A stretch of 64,000 nt of DNA from Phormidium sp. OSCR. GTDB taxonomy: Bacteria > Cyanobacteriota > Cyanobacteriia > Cyanobacteriales > Geitlerinemataceae. A model generated the notes under the pieces. It was given only the letters and a program-made list of their open reading frames with translations, was not told where the DNA came from and ran no database searches. The stretch lies in assembly GCA_001314905.1 (NCBI GenBank), contig LJZT01000011.1, positions 1-64,000 of the forward strand, written 5' to 3'. A program made the translations under genes and the position numbers. Position 1 is the first letter of the stretch. Every line of letters begins with the position of its first letter. This document shows, one piece after another, positions 7,199 to 15,606 of the stretch.

Positions 7199-7861
7199 AT
7201 GAATTCTCTAGTTATATTTGGCACAAGTGAGTTGGCAGAGGTTGCGTACTACTACTTCTCACATGATACCGACTATGAAATTGCTGCTTTTACTGTAGAT
7301 GCTGATTACTTAACTGAAGACTCCTTCTGTGGCTTGCCAGTTCTTCCATTTGAAGAAATTAGCCATATTCATCCAGCAGAAAGTAGCGATCTGTTTGTTG
7401 CAGTTAGCTACACTAAGCTCAACAGAGTTCGGCGGGATAAATATTTAGCAGCAAAGAATCTTGGATATAAGCTTCCAAGCTACATTAGTTCTCATGCTAC
7501 AGTTTTGAATAACTTTAACTTTGGCGAAAATTGTTTAGTATTGGAAGATAATACAATTCAACCCTATGCTGTTATCGGTAATAACGTTACTTTGTGGAGT
7601 GGAAATCATATCGGTCATCATGCTAAGATAAGAGATCACTGCTTTATCTCTTCTCATGTTGTCGTATCTGGTGGCGTCGAAATTTCAGAATCCTGTTTTA
7701 TTGGTGTAAACGCCACCCTACGGGATCACATTAAGATTGGACAAAGATGTGTAATTGGTGCAGGGGCGTTAATTCTTGCGGATACTGAACCTGATGGAGT
7801 GTATCTACAACGGGCATCTGAACGTTCTAAAGTGCCTAGTACACGGCTGCGTAAAATATAG
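7199..7861 (+). CDS. PglD/NeuD-like sugar O/N-acyltransferase (hexapeptide repeat)
   Basis: This protein of about 220 residues has two parts. Residues 1-85 form a small Rossmann-like domain (SLVIFGTSELAEVAYYYF) that binds the sugar nucleotide in PglD-type enzymes. From about residue 100 a left-handed beta-helix of hexapeptide repeats follows (NTIQPYAVIGNNVTLWSGNHIGHHAKI; IGQRCVIGAGALIL). The paired His in IGHHAKI are at the position of the catalytic His in PglD. Enzymes of this type acetylate 4-amino groups of nucleotide sugars. With WecE- and WecF-like genes nearby, it may supply dTDP-Fuc4NAc. I use ATG 7199; a purine-rich ATGGAGC site lies just upstream. Confidence 0.82.
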   Translation: MNSLVIFGTSELAEVAYYYFSHDTDYEIAAFTVDADYLTEDSFCGLPVLPFEEISHIHPAESSDLFVAVSYTKLNRVRRDKYLAAKNLGYKLPSYISSHATVLNNFNFGENCLVLEDNTIQPYAVIGNNVTLWSGNHIGHHAKIRDHCFISSHVVVSGGVEISESCFIGVNATLRDHIKIGQRCVIGAGALILADTEPDGVYLQRASERSKVPSTRLRKI

Positions 7862-7881
7862 ATTTTATTCTTAAAGTAACT

Positions 7882-8784
7882 ATGAAATGGAAGAAATTAG
7901 GTAGGGTTTTTTGTCCAGATCGCAACTTTCCCTGGATGCTCACACACGCTTCTGTACCCGTTGTTCAGCATGTGTCAGGAGATGATTACAAGATTTATTT
8001 TAGCTGTCGCGATTCTCAAAATAGATCTCATGCAGGTTGGGTTTACATCAACTTATTAAATCCATGTAAAATACTCGACATGTCGTCGTCTCCAATTCTC
8101 AAGCCTGGAGAGCTTGGCACTTTTGATGATAGTGGAGTTATGCCAACTTGGTTAGTCAGATCTAATCAGTACTTCTATATGTATTATATTGGCTGGAACT
8201 TAGGCGTTACTGTCCCCTTTAGAAATTCGGTAGGTTTGGCCTTAAGTACTGATGGAATAAATTATAAACGCTATGCACCTGGTCCAATCCTTGATAGGAC
8301 TTCAGCAGAGCCCCATTTTTGTGCTTCTTGTTGTGTTATTCCAGACGAAAATATTTGGAAGATGTGGTACTTATCTTGTACTAAATGGGTGATTAGTGAT
8401 GGAAACCCTCAACACTATTACCATATTAAATATGCAGAATCTACTGATGGAATAAATTGGAATAGGAATGGACAAGTAGCCATTGATTTTTCTGGTTCTA
8501 ATGAATATGCAATTTCTCGACCCACAGTTATTAGGGACAGTAATTTATGGAGAATCTGGTACTCATACCGTGGGAGTGCCTATAAAATAGGTTATGCAGA
8601 ATCAGAGAACGGAATTACTTGGCACAGAATGGATGACAAATCAGGCATTCATTCATCTAGTTCTGGGTGGGATTCTGAAATGATTGAATATCCCTTAGTT
8701 TTTGATCACAATGGTCAGCGGTTTATGGCTTACAATGGCAATGAATATGGAAAAACTGGCTTCGGAATAGCTGTATTGGAATGA
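7882..8784 (+). CDS. Five-bladed beta-propeller (GH43/GH32-like) protein of glycan clusters
   Basis: This 300-residue protein has blade repeats with the recurring pattern of a Y/W-rich strand then ESTDGINWNR or AESENGITWHRM. Others are FYMYYIGWN, WKMWYLSC, WRIWYSYRG and RFMAYNGNEYG. This is the signature of GH43/GH32/GH62-type five-bladed propellers, which are often encoded in O-antigen loci without proven hydrolase activity. There is no signal peptide, so it is likely cytoplasmic. That argues for a role in sugar transfer or recognition rather than polysaccharide breakdown. It ends 25 bases from the convergent WecF-like gene. Function is unknown. Confidence 0.65.
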   Translation: MKWKKLGRVFCPDRNFPWMLTHASVPVVQHVSGDDYKIYFSCRDSQNRSHAGWVYINLLNPCKILDMSSSPILKPGELGTFDDSGVMPTWLVRSNQYFYMYYIGWNLGVTVPFRNSVGLALSTDGINYKRYAPGPILDRTSAEPHFCASCCVIPDENIWKMWYLSCTKWVISDGNPQHYYHIKYAESTDGINWNRNGQVAIDFSGSNEYAISRPTVIRDSNLWRIWYSYRGSAYKIGYAESENGITWHRMDDKSGIHSSSSGWDSEMIEYPLVFDHNGQRFMAYNGNEYGKTGFGIAVLE

Positions 8785-8809
8785 CTGTTTAATTAAAAGT
8801 GCTTGTTGC

Positions 8810-9922
8810 CTAGGATAGAAGTTTTTGCCAGTTTAATGTTAGTTCTTTTTTGGAATAAGTACAATTAGAGACAGTATCAAAGTTGGTGAGAGCTGACAAT
8901 TCACTTATTGGGGCTAGTAAGGAAAAAGGCGATTTTTTTAAATCTTCATACTCCAGAATATTGCAACCTTTGTGAATTAGAGTGCGAAAGTCGCTAGATT
9001 GCAAATTTTCCCTGTTAAGATACACTCTAGAGCCGCACATTATTAGGTACGATATAACACCAAATCCTGAAGTTTGCGTCAGATTAAAAACGGCAGCATC
9101 AATATCTCGAAGCTTCTGTGCATATTCTTTTGGGCTTAAATATTCATCCCATAAACAAACCTTGTCCCCAAATATTGATTTACCTAATTCATAAACTTTC
9201 CGGCGATAAGCAGAATCGACATGATATGCCATTGGCAATACAAGTTGAACATCATATTGAGCTAGAGGAGCTATTTGTTTAAGGGTAGAAATATGGTTAT
9301 TGTTAGTAGAACATGAGTGTCCTATCATGATTCTAAAAGGAGTCACTGTTTGAGAAAACTTTTGTTTGACAAAAATTTCTAGTTCCCTGGTATTTTGGGG
9401 CTGTAAAGGTTGCGCAACAATTGGATGAAGCTCATAGAAGTTGCACCATTCGCTCTGAAAATTCTTGAAAAATTTTGATCGTATTTCTCGATATTTTGGA
9501 GGAACAACCCAATTTTTAATTTTCTGTAAAGCAACGACCTGAGGATGATCAGACGAGCCATTTTCGATATATTTTATAGCTAACTGAACATCACCATCAT
9601 AAGGAATAAAGTAGATTCGATCAAAAGTTGAAGGATCTGTTTTATTTAAAAGAGCATGTATTAAGCTAGAATGGTACATTCCGTGTATAAATATCTTATC
9701 AAAACGACGTAACCATTCGTCCGTAAATCTTGCATAGAATTGAGGGTGATCTGGAGATATGGCTAAAACTTCTTCCTTTAACTCTTCAAGGATGGAATAC
9801 TGATTAGATGAACCCGAACCACGCATCATTATAAATATATGGGATGAGGAATTTTTGATTTCTTTTAAGATTTTGGCGGTTTCGAGGCTGTAATAGCTGT
9901 CTATAACAATGTGAAGAAACAT
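8810..9922 (-). CDS. wecF: WecF-like TDP-Fuc4NAc:lipid-linked sugar 4-acetamido-4,6-dideoxygalactosyltransferase (GT56)
   Basis: This 370-residue protein has the GT56 pattern. The N-terminus is FLHIVIDSYYSLE, the mid-region contains FIHGMYHSSLIHALL, and a central FRIMIGHSCSTNNNHISTL corresponds to the GNSGDxSNNH-type loop of WecF. It then has YDVQLVLPMAYHVDSAYRRKV and AVFNLTQTSGFGVISYLIMCGSRVYL. In enterobacteria WecF adds Fuc4NAc from dTDP-Fuc4NAc to lipid-linked precursor of common antigen. Here it is transcribed with the WecE-like gene just upstream (86-base gap), which supports the same sugar. Acceptor identity in a cyanobacterium is unknown. AT-rich composition and lack of HIP1 suggest transfer. 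Confidence 0.8.
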   Translation of the reverse strand: MFLHIVIDSYYSLETAKILKEIKNSSSHIFIMMRGSGSSNQYSILEELKEEVLAISPDHPQFYARFTDEWLRRFDKIFIHGMYHSSLIHALLNKTDPSTFDRIYFIPYDGDVQLAIKYIENGSSDHPQVVALQKIKNWVVPPKYREIRSKFFKNFQSEWCNFYELHPIVAQPLQPQNTRELEIFVKQKFSQTVTPFRIMIGHSCSTNNNHISTLKQIAPLAQYDVQLVLPMAYHVDSAYRRKVYELGKSIFGDKVCLWDEYLSPKEYAQKLRDIDAAVFNLTQTSGFGVISYLIMCGSRVYLNRENLQSSDFRTLIHKGCNILEYEDLKKSPFSLLAPISELSALTNFDTVSNCTYSKKELTLNWQKLLS

Positions 9923-10008
9923 AGTTTGATTTTGAGTTATATTTTCGATTGGCCAATTATACCCAGTTTTCCAGGTTGGATATAGTCAAAGCGTGTTTAA
10001 TCTTGATG

Positions 10009-11154
10009 CTATTTAATACTGTTATTTAATTCCTTTAATCCCTTCCTTAAAACTCTTAAGACATCGTGTGGGTCTAAACCTAACCAAAGAGGCAAGCGAA
10101 GTAATCTAGATGATATACCATCAGTAACAGACATCTTTCCATGGACTTTACCATACTTTCTGCCAGCAGGAGAGGAGTGAAGGGGAACATAATGAAAAAC
10201 CGAGTTTATTTCATGTAATTTAAAAAAATCTATGATGAAATTTCTTTCATTCTCACTTCTTGCTATTAAGTAGTACATGTGTGCATTATGCTGACAGTAG
10301 TCAGGAATCACCGGTATTTTCAAAATTCTATTTTTCTCATATTCTTGAAGTGCTTGGTGATAAATATTCCATACATTTAATCGATTTTGAGTGATTTCTT
10401 TTGTCTGAAGGAGTTGTGCGTATAAAAAAGCCGAAATAATTTCACCTGGCAAATAACTAGAACCTATATCTACCCAAGTATACTTATCGACCTCTCCCCT
10501 AAAAAACTGACTTCGATTAGTACCCTTCTCTCTAATGATTTCTGCTCTTTTAACCAAAGTGGGATTATTGACTAACAAGGCTCCCCCTTCTCCAGAAATT
10601 ACGTTTTTGGTCTCGTGAAAACTGATTGTAGCTAGATCTCCAATGCTTCCTAACACACTTTCTCGATAAGTGGACATCATCGCTTGTGCTGCATCTTCAA
10701 TCAGTAGCAATCCATACTCTTTAGCTAAGGCTTTTAACTTATCCATCTCACAAGCTACACCTGCATAATGCACGGCTACAATTGCTTTGGTTTGCGAAGA
10801 AATTGCAGCTTCTACTAAAGACTCATCAAGATTTAGAGTATCCTCTCTAATGTCTACGAAAACCGGTACCCCACCTCTTAAAACAAAAGCATTGGCTGTA
10901 GATACAAAGGTATAAGAAGGCATAATAACCTCATCTCCAGGCTGAATATCAGCTAGGATCGCACACATTTCGAGCGCTGCCGTACAAGAATGAGTCAGCA
11001 AAGCTTTTTTACATCCTGAGTATTTTTGCAGCCAATCATGACACTTCTGTGTAAATTCACCGTCTCCAGCTAGACGCCCTAACTGATGCGCTAACTGAAT
11101 ATTGTTTATTTCCTGACCCGTCATGTATGGACGGTTAAACGGTATATCTGCCAT
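10009..11154 (-). CDS. wecE: dTDP-4-amino-4,6-dideoxygalactose transaminase
   Basis: This 381-residue PLP aminotransferase of the DegT/DnrJ/EryC1 family closely follows WecE/RffA: IPFNRPYMTGQEINNI, GRLAGDGEFTQKC, GDEVIMPSYTFVSTANAFVLRGG, AVHYAGVACEMD, and IIREKGTNRSQFFRG. The PLP-linking Lys is in SFHETKN at residue 183. It makes dTDP-Fuc4N from dTDP-4-keto-6-deoxyglucose, the step before acetylation and WecF transfer. The start leaves a 62-base divergent spacer to the oxidoreductase gene at 11217. RmlA and RmlB, needed for the substrate, are not in this window. Assignment is by motif conservation along the full length and is strong. Confidence 0.9.
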   Translation of the reverse strand: MADIPFNRPYMTGQEINNIQLAHQLGRLAGDGEFTQKCHDWLQKYSGCKKALLTHSCTAALEMCAILADIQPGDEVIMPSYTFVSTANAFVLRGGVPVFVDIREDTLNLDESLVEAAISSQTKAIVAVHYAGVACEMDKLKALAKEYGLLLIEDAAQAMMSTYRESVLGSIGDLATISFHETKNVISGEGGALLVNNPTLVKRAEIIREKGTNRSQFFRGEVDKYTWVDIGSSYLPGEIISAFLYAQLLQTKEITQNRLNVWNIYHQALQEYEKNRILKIPVIPDYCQHNAHMYYLIARSENERNFIIDFFKLHEINSVFHYVPLHSSPAGRKYGKVHGKMSVTDGISSRLLRLPLWLGLDPHDVLRVLRKGLKELNNSIK

Positions 11155-11216
11155 CGGATATCATTTACCTACTATGCTTTAAAGAACAATTAATATCTTC
11201 AGCCAACTCCATTTAA

Positions 11217-12311
11217 ATGAAAACAAGCAAAATGAAGAATCTACAATTTTTACCAATTAAAGTTGCCCTGATGGGTTGTGGCCGCATCACCAAACGCCAT
11301 GCCGAACTCCTCGGCAACGGCATGATACAAGGCGCAACCCTAGCCGCAGTCTGCGACCCCGATCGCACCCGCGCCCAAGCCTACGGAGATAAATTTCAAG
11401 TTCCAGTATATACCGACATGGACAGCTTGATGCAACAAGAAGACATTGACCTCGTCTCCATCCTCACCCCCAGCGGACTCCATGGTCAGCATATCCAACA
11501 ACTCGCCCCCTACGGCAAACATCTCATCGTCGAGAAACCCATGGCCCTCACTCTAGACGATGCCGATGCCGCGATCGCCGCATGCGATCGCCATGGCTGT
11601 AAACTCTTCGTCGTCAAACAAAACCGCTTCAACGTTCCCGTCGTGAAACTCCGTCAAGCCCTAGAGGCCGGCCGGTTCGGCAAACTGGTCATGGGAACCG
11701 TCCGCGTGCGCTGGTGTCGTCCCCAAGCCTACTACGACCAAGACCCCTGGCGAGGAACCTGGGCCATGGATGGGGGAGTCCTCACCAACCAAGCCAGCCA
11801 TCATATCGACCTCCTGCAATGGATGCTAGGCGACGTGGAATCGGTGATGGCCATGAGTCGCACCGCCCTAGTGGATATCGAAGCCGAAGACACCGCCGTG
11901 GTAATTCTCCGCTTCCGCAACGGGGCTTTGGGAGTCATCGAAGCCACCACTGCTACTCGCCCCAAAGACCTAGAAGGCTCCCTCTCCATCCTCGGGGAAA
12001 AGGGGTCCGTAGAAATTGGCGGCTTTGCCGTTAACCAGATGAAAGTCTGGAATTTTGCCGCTCCCCATCCTGATGATGAGGATGTCCTCCAGAACTATTC
12101 TGTGAACCCCCCCAACGTTTACGGTTACGGACACCAAGCTTATTATGAGCATGTCATCGACTCAATCCAGAATAACAGTCAACAACTGGTCGATGGCCTA
12201 GAGGGACGGCGCAGCCTGGAACTGATTAACGCCATCTACGAGTCTATCGAAACGGGGCGAGAGGTTTACCTACGCTTCCGTCCCAAGTACAGTCGTCTGG
12301 GACGGGAATAG
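11217..12311 (+). CDS. Gfo/Idh/MocA family sugar-nucleotide oxidoreductase, WlbA-like
   Basis: This 364-residue NAD-dependent oxidoreductase has a Rossmann loop MGCGRITKRH at residues 19-28 and the family catalytic Lys in IVEKPMAL (about residues 104-111). The VKQNRFNVPVVKLR and LTNQASHHIDLLQWM segments are like WlbA-type UDP-GlcNAcA 3-dehydrogenases. In those pathways oxidation at C3 is followed by a DegT aminotransferase, and such a gene lies two positions downstream. The formyltransferase in between is 19 bases away, with a GAGGAGG ribosome site. The first gene after the AT-rich island, it has normal GC and several HIP1 sites. Exact substrate is inferred. Confidence 0.85.
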   Translation: MKTSKMKNLQFLPIKVALMGCGRITKRHAELLGNGMIQGATLAAVCDPDRTRAQAYGDKFQVPVYTDMDSLMQQEDIDLVSILTPSGLHGQHIQQLAPYGKHLIVEKPMALTLDDADAAIAACDRHGCKLFVVKQNRFNVPVVKLRQALEAGRFGKLVMGTVRVRWCRPQAYYDQDPWRGTWAMDGGVLTNQASHHIDLLQWMLGDVESVMAMSRTALVDIEAEDTAVVILRFRNGALGVIEATTATRPKDLEGSLSILGEKGSVEIGGFAVNQMKVWNFAAPHPDDEDVLQNYSVNPPNVYGYGHQAYYEHVIDSIQNNSQQLVDGLEGRRSLELINAIYESIETGREVYLRFRPKYSRLGRE

Positions 12312-12330
12312 AACTGAGGAGGATGTAATC

Positions 12331-13065
12331 ATGTCTGTTCGGATAATTTTCCTAGGAGCTAAGTCGATCGGCTTCCACTGCTTAGATGAATTGCTGAATC
12401 GTTCTAACGACTTGGATGCAAAGGTTTTGGCGGTTGGAACGAATCCTAGGGGGGCCAAAGTCAAAGAGCTTGCTGAAGCGCAGGCAATCCCCCTGATTCA
12501 CAACCCTCTGGAACTCCACGACTTTGAATACGATTTATTGATTTCTGTCCAGTACCATGCAATACTCAAGGCTCCCGAAATTCAAACAGCCCAGCGAATG
12601 GCGGTGAACTTACACATGGCGCCTCTACCAGAATACCGAGGCTGTAACCAGTTTTCATTTGCCATCGTGAATGGAGATGAAGAGTTTGGGACAACATTGC
12701 ATGTGATGAATGCTGGGGTTGACACAGGAGATATTTTGGCAGAACGACGATTCCCCATTCCCAAAGATGTATTTGTTGGGGAGTTGTTTAAACTCACAGA
12801 GGATTATTCCTTACAACTGTTTCGGGAAGAACTAGAACCCTTGATTTCTGGTCATCTGAGTCCGAAGCCACAAACGGAGTTCACCAACCGAAAACCTCCT
12901 CAGTTTCACTATCGCAAGGAGATCGAGACTCTGAAGCGGATTGATCCCAATTGGTCAGCAGACCAAATTGATCGCCATATTCGGGCAACAACGATGGCAG
13001 GATTTGCCCCTCCCTACTTAGATTTTGGAAATTATCGTGTCAGTCTAAACCTCATCGACTCTTGA
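12331..13065 (+). CDS. Sugar N-formyltransferase (formyl_trans_N family)
   Basis: This 244-residue protein has the formyltransferase catalytic triad. N93 and H95 are in VNLHMAPLPEYRG, and D131 is in NAGVDTGDIL. H-to-D spacing is 36, as in ArnA. It lacks the tRNA-binding C-terminal domain of Fmt and is too short for ArnA, so it fits a nucleotide-amino-sugar N-formyltransferase using 10-formyl-tetrahydrofolate. The LHVMNAGVDTGDI stretch is fully conserved. It lies between an oxidoreductase and an aminotransferase, which together could make an amino sugar for it to formylate. Lower GC than its flanks may mark a separate origin. Confidence 0.85.
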   Translation: MSVRIIFLGAKSIGFHCLDELLNRSNDLDAKVLAVGTNPRGAKVKELAEAQAIPLIHNPLELHDFEYDLLISVQYHAILKAPEIQTAQRMAVNLHMAPLPEYRGCNQFSFAIVNGDEEFGTTLHVMNAGVDTGDILAERRFPIPKDVFVGELFKLTEDYSLQLFREELEPLISGHLSPKPQTEFTNRKPPQFHYRKEIETLKRIDPNWSADQIDRHIRATTMAGFAPPYLDFGNYRVSLNLIDS

Positions 13066-13086
13066 GCCTTATAGTTGAACCTAACC

Positions 13087-14196
13087 ATGCCCGTTCCCTT
13101 CAACGACCTCTACGCCCAATATCGCTCACTCCAAGGGGAGATTGATGCGGCCATCGCCGCTGTCATCCGTGAATCCGCCTTTATTCGCGGTCACTTCGTC
13201 GAAACCTTTGAAGCCGAATTTGCCCAAGTTCTGGGGGTTCCCCATTGCATCTCCTGTGCTAATGGAACCGATGCCCTCTATATTGCCATCAAAGCCCTCG
13301 GACTCCAAGCTGGCGAAGAAGTGATCACCACCGCCCATACTTGGATTTCCACCGCTGAAACCATTAGCCAAGCCGGGGGGCGCGTTGTCTTCTGTGATAC
13401 AGAACCAGGACGATTTACCCTAGATCCTCAAGGCATCGAAGCCCGCATTGGCGATCGCACTCGGGGAATTATCGTCGTCCACCTCTACGGACAACCGGCG
13501 GATATGGATGCGATTTTGGCGATCGCCCGGAAACATAACCTGTGGGTAATTGAAGATTGTGCCCAGGCTCACCTAGCGACCTATAAAGGCAAACCCGTCG
13601 GCACTCTCGGCGATATTAGCACTTTTTCCTTCTATCCCGGCAAAAACCTAGGGGCCATGGGAGATGCCGGGGCCATTGTCACTCAAAACTGCGAACTCGC
13701 CCAATGGATGGCCCTATTTGCCCGTCATGGGGGGAAAGGACAGCATCAGATCGAGGGCATCAACAGCCGTATGGATGGTCTACAAGCCGCTATCCTCAGC
13801 GTTAAACTCCCCCATCTGCCCCAATGGAACCAAGCCCGCCGTCAAATCGCCCAGTGGTATCAAGACCACCTCGCCGAGATTCCCCAACTTCAGCTGCCTC
13901 AAGTCCGCCCCGACGTGGAACCGGTGTATCATCTCTACGTCGTGCAAGTTCAGGAAGGCGATCGCGATCGCCTGCGTCAGCAACTCCAGCAAGAGGGAAT
14001 CGCCACCGGCATCCACTACCCGATTCCCCTCCACGAACAACCGGCTTACGCCTATTTGGGAATGGCCCCCGAGTCCCTTCCCGTCGCCCACCAATCTGCC
14101 CGTCGCATCCTCTCCCTACCCATCTATCCAGAAATGACCGGTGAACAGGTTGAATGGGTTAGCACCGCACTCCATAAATACCTCAAATCCTCATAA
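13087..14196 (+). CDS. DegT/DnrJ/EryC1 family sugar aminotransferase
   Basis: This PLP enzyme of about 369 residues has PVPFNDLYAQYRSLQ at the start, ISCANGTDALYIAIKALGL (cofactor phosphate binding), HLYGQPADMD, VIEDCAQAH and TFSFYPGKNLGAMGDAGA. The Schiff-base Lys is residue 186. The pattern matches WlbC/DesV/FdtB-type enzymes that aminate 3-keto sugar nucleotides, consistent with the WlbA-like dehydrogenase upstream. I use ATG 13087; a TTG 12 bases upstream has no support. The gap to the formyltransferase gene is 21 bases. Whether the amino group is later formylated by the neighbour is an inference. Confidence 0.87.
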   Translation: MPVPFNDLYAQYRSLQGEIDAAIAAVIRESAFIRGHFVETFEAEFAQVLGVPHCISCANGTDALYIAIKALGLQAGEEVITTAHTWISTAETISQAGGRVVFCDTEPGRFTLDPQGIEARIGDRTRGIIVVHLYGQPADMDAILAIARKHNLWVIEDCAQAHLATYKGKPVGTLGDISTFSFYPGKNLGAMGDAGAIVTQNCELAQWMALFARHGGKGQHQIEGINSRMDGLQAAILSVKLPHLPQWNQARRQIAQWYQDHLAEIPQLQLPQVRPDVEPVYHLYVVQVQEGDRDRLRQQLQQEGIATGIHYPIPLHEQPAYAYLGMAPESLPVAHQSARRILSLPIYPEMTGEQVEWVSTALHKYLKSS

Positions 14197-14214
14197 AATC
14201 CCCTTAACATATCC

Positions 14215-15585
14215 ATGAAATTTTTGCAGATTCACGTTTTTTACGAACAGTATCTCCAGATATTTTATCAAAATAATCCACAACTAAAAACAGCTTCTTA
14301 CGCCCAACAAATTCAAGCCCTGATTGGCGATGGTTTTTCGGCTGGACATATTTATGCCCCCTACATGGGAGAATTTGGCTATGAGACTGAGCTAATTATT
14401 GCCAACAATCCTTATAGTCAAAAGCAATGGGCAATTGAACAGGGAAGCCTCGCACTTGCCCAGGGATTTCTTGATATTGTATGTCAACAAATCGAGACAT
14501 TTAAGCCCGACATTCTCCATGTAGGGCATCCCATGCCCCCCTTTGATAGTCAACTGCTAAATCGTCTATCCTGGCAGCCCAAACTCGTCACCGGTTGGCG
14601 GGCGGCACCCATCTCTAAAACCACAGATTGGTCTCGTTATGACGTTATCTTATCCAGTTCAACCCCCTGCCGAGAACAGGCATTACAACTAGGAGCAAAA
14701 GCCACTGAAGTCTTCTTTCCTGGAATCCCCAGCTTTATCGCCGATGCTGTTGAACACCAACCTCAACATTGGGATGTCGTATTTTCTGGACAATGGTCAC
14801 AACTTCATGGTAAACGAAACCAATATCTCCAGGCGATCGCCAAAGCACCCCTAGGGTTTGGGGGAGAGTTTTCGATTGGCTATTTTCTATCTGCTAATCC
14901 TCAAACGCTTCCAGCCGGAGTTTCCATGCACAACCAAGGTTCCCGTTGGGGACTTGAGATGTATCGCGCCCTCAAAAGCGGTAAAATCATTATCAATGGA
15001 GCCATTGATATGGCTAAAGGAGAAGGGCCAAACATGAGGCTATTTGAAGCCACCGCAACGGGGTCTTTTTTATTAACCGAGTCCCAGTATAACCTGGGTC
15101 AATTCTTTGAAATTGGCAAAGAAATTGATGTGTTTACGACCCAAGACGAAGCCATTGAAAAAATTTATTACTATCTCAAAAACCCTGATAAGCGGGAGGC
15201 GATCGCCCGTCGAGGACAGGAGCGCTGCTTACGCGATTACTCCATGCAACGACGGGCTAACGCTTTAGAAACAATCATCCAAAAATATCTAAAACTATCC
15301 TCAAAAACCGCCTCAACCCAACCCCTACATCCTCACCCTCAAAACTCCCCTCAAACCCCATTAAAACAGGACAATCTCAGTCAAGCATTTCAAGATAGCC
15401 TCACCAAAATTATAGAGTCCCCCCACAATCCCGAAAATTACCGCACCCTAGCCGCAATTTTGCAACAGCAAGGTAAGTCCGAATCTGCCCTGCGAGCCTA
15501 TAACCAAGCCTTAGCCTGTGAGTCCAACTCGCCCCAATCTCAAGCAAAATCAGACGGAAGCCTTCAGCCCAAACCTGCACAGTAA
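14215..15585 (+). CDS. CgeB-like glycosyltransferase (GT-B) with C-terminal TPR-like tail
   Basis: This 456-residue protein has an N-terminal domain starting KFLQIHVFYEQYLQIFYQ. From about residue 180 a GT-B second domain follows, with DVVFSGQWSQLHGKRNQYL, then GLEMYRALKSGKIIINGAIDMAKGEG and NMRLFEATATGSFLLTE, and REAIARRGQERCLRDYSM near residue 340. This is the Glyco_trans_1_2 pattern of CgeB-like transferases. The last 70 residues contain one TPR-like unit (NYRTLAAILQQQGKSESALR). It sits 18 bases after the aminotransferase and 21 bases before rfbF, so it is probably in the same operon. Donor sugar is unknown. Confidence 0.78.
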   Translation: MKFLQIHVFYEQYLQIFYQNNPQLKTASYAQQIQALIGDGFSAGHIYAPYMGEFGYETELIIANNPYSQKQWAIEQGSLALAQGFLDIVCQQIETFKPDILHVGHPMPPFDSQLLNRLSWQPKLVTGWRAAPISKTTDWSRYDVILSSSTPCREQALQLGAKATEVFFPGIPSFIADAVEHQPQHWDVVFSGQWSQLHGKRNQYLQAIAKAPLGFGGEFSIGYFLSANPQTLPAGVSMHNQGSRWGLEMYRALKSGKIIINGAIDMAKGEGPNMRLFEATATGSFLLTESQYNLGQFFEIGKEIDVFTTQDEAIEKIYYYLKNPDKREAIARRGQERCLRDYSMQRRANALETIIQKYLKLSSKTASTQPLHPHPQNSPQTPLKQDNLSQAFQDSLTKIIESPHNPENYRTLAAILQQQGKSESALRAYNQALACESNSPQSQAKSDGSLQPKPAQ

Positions 15586-15606
15586 CACTCCCTCAACATC
15601 CTAACC

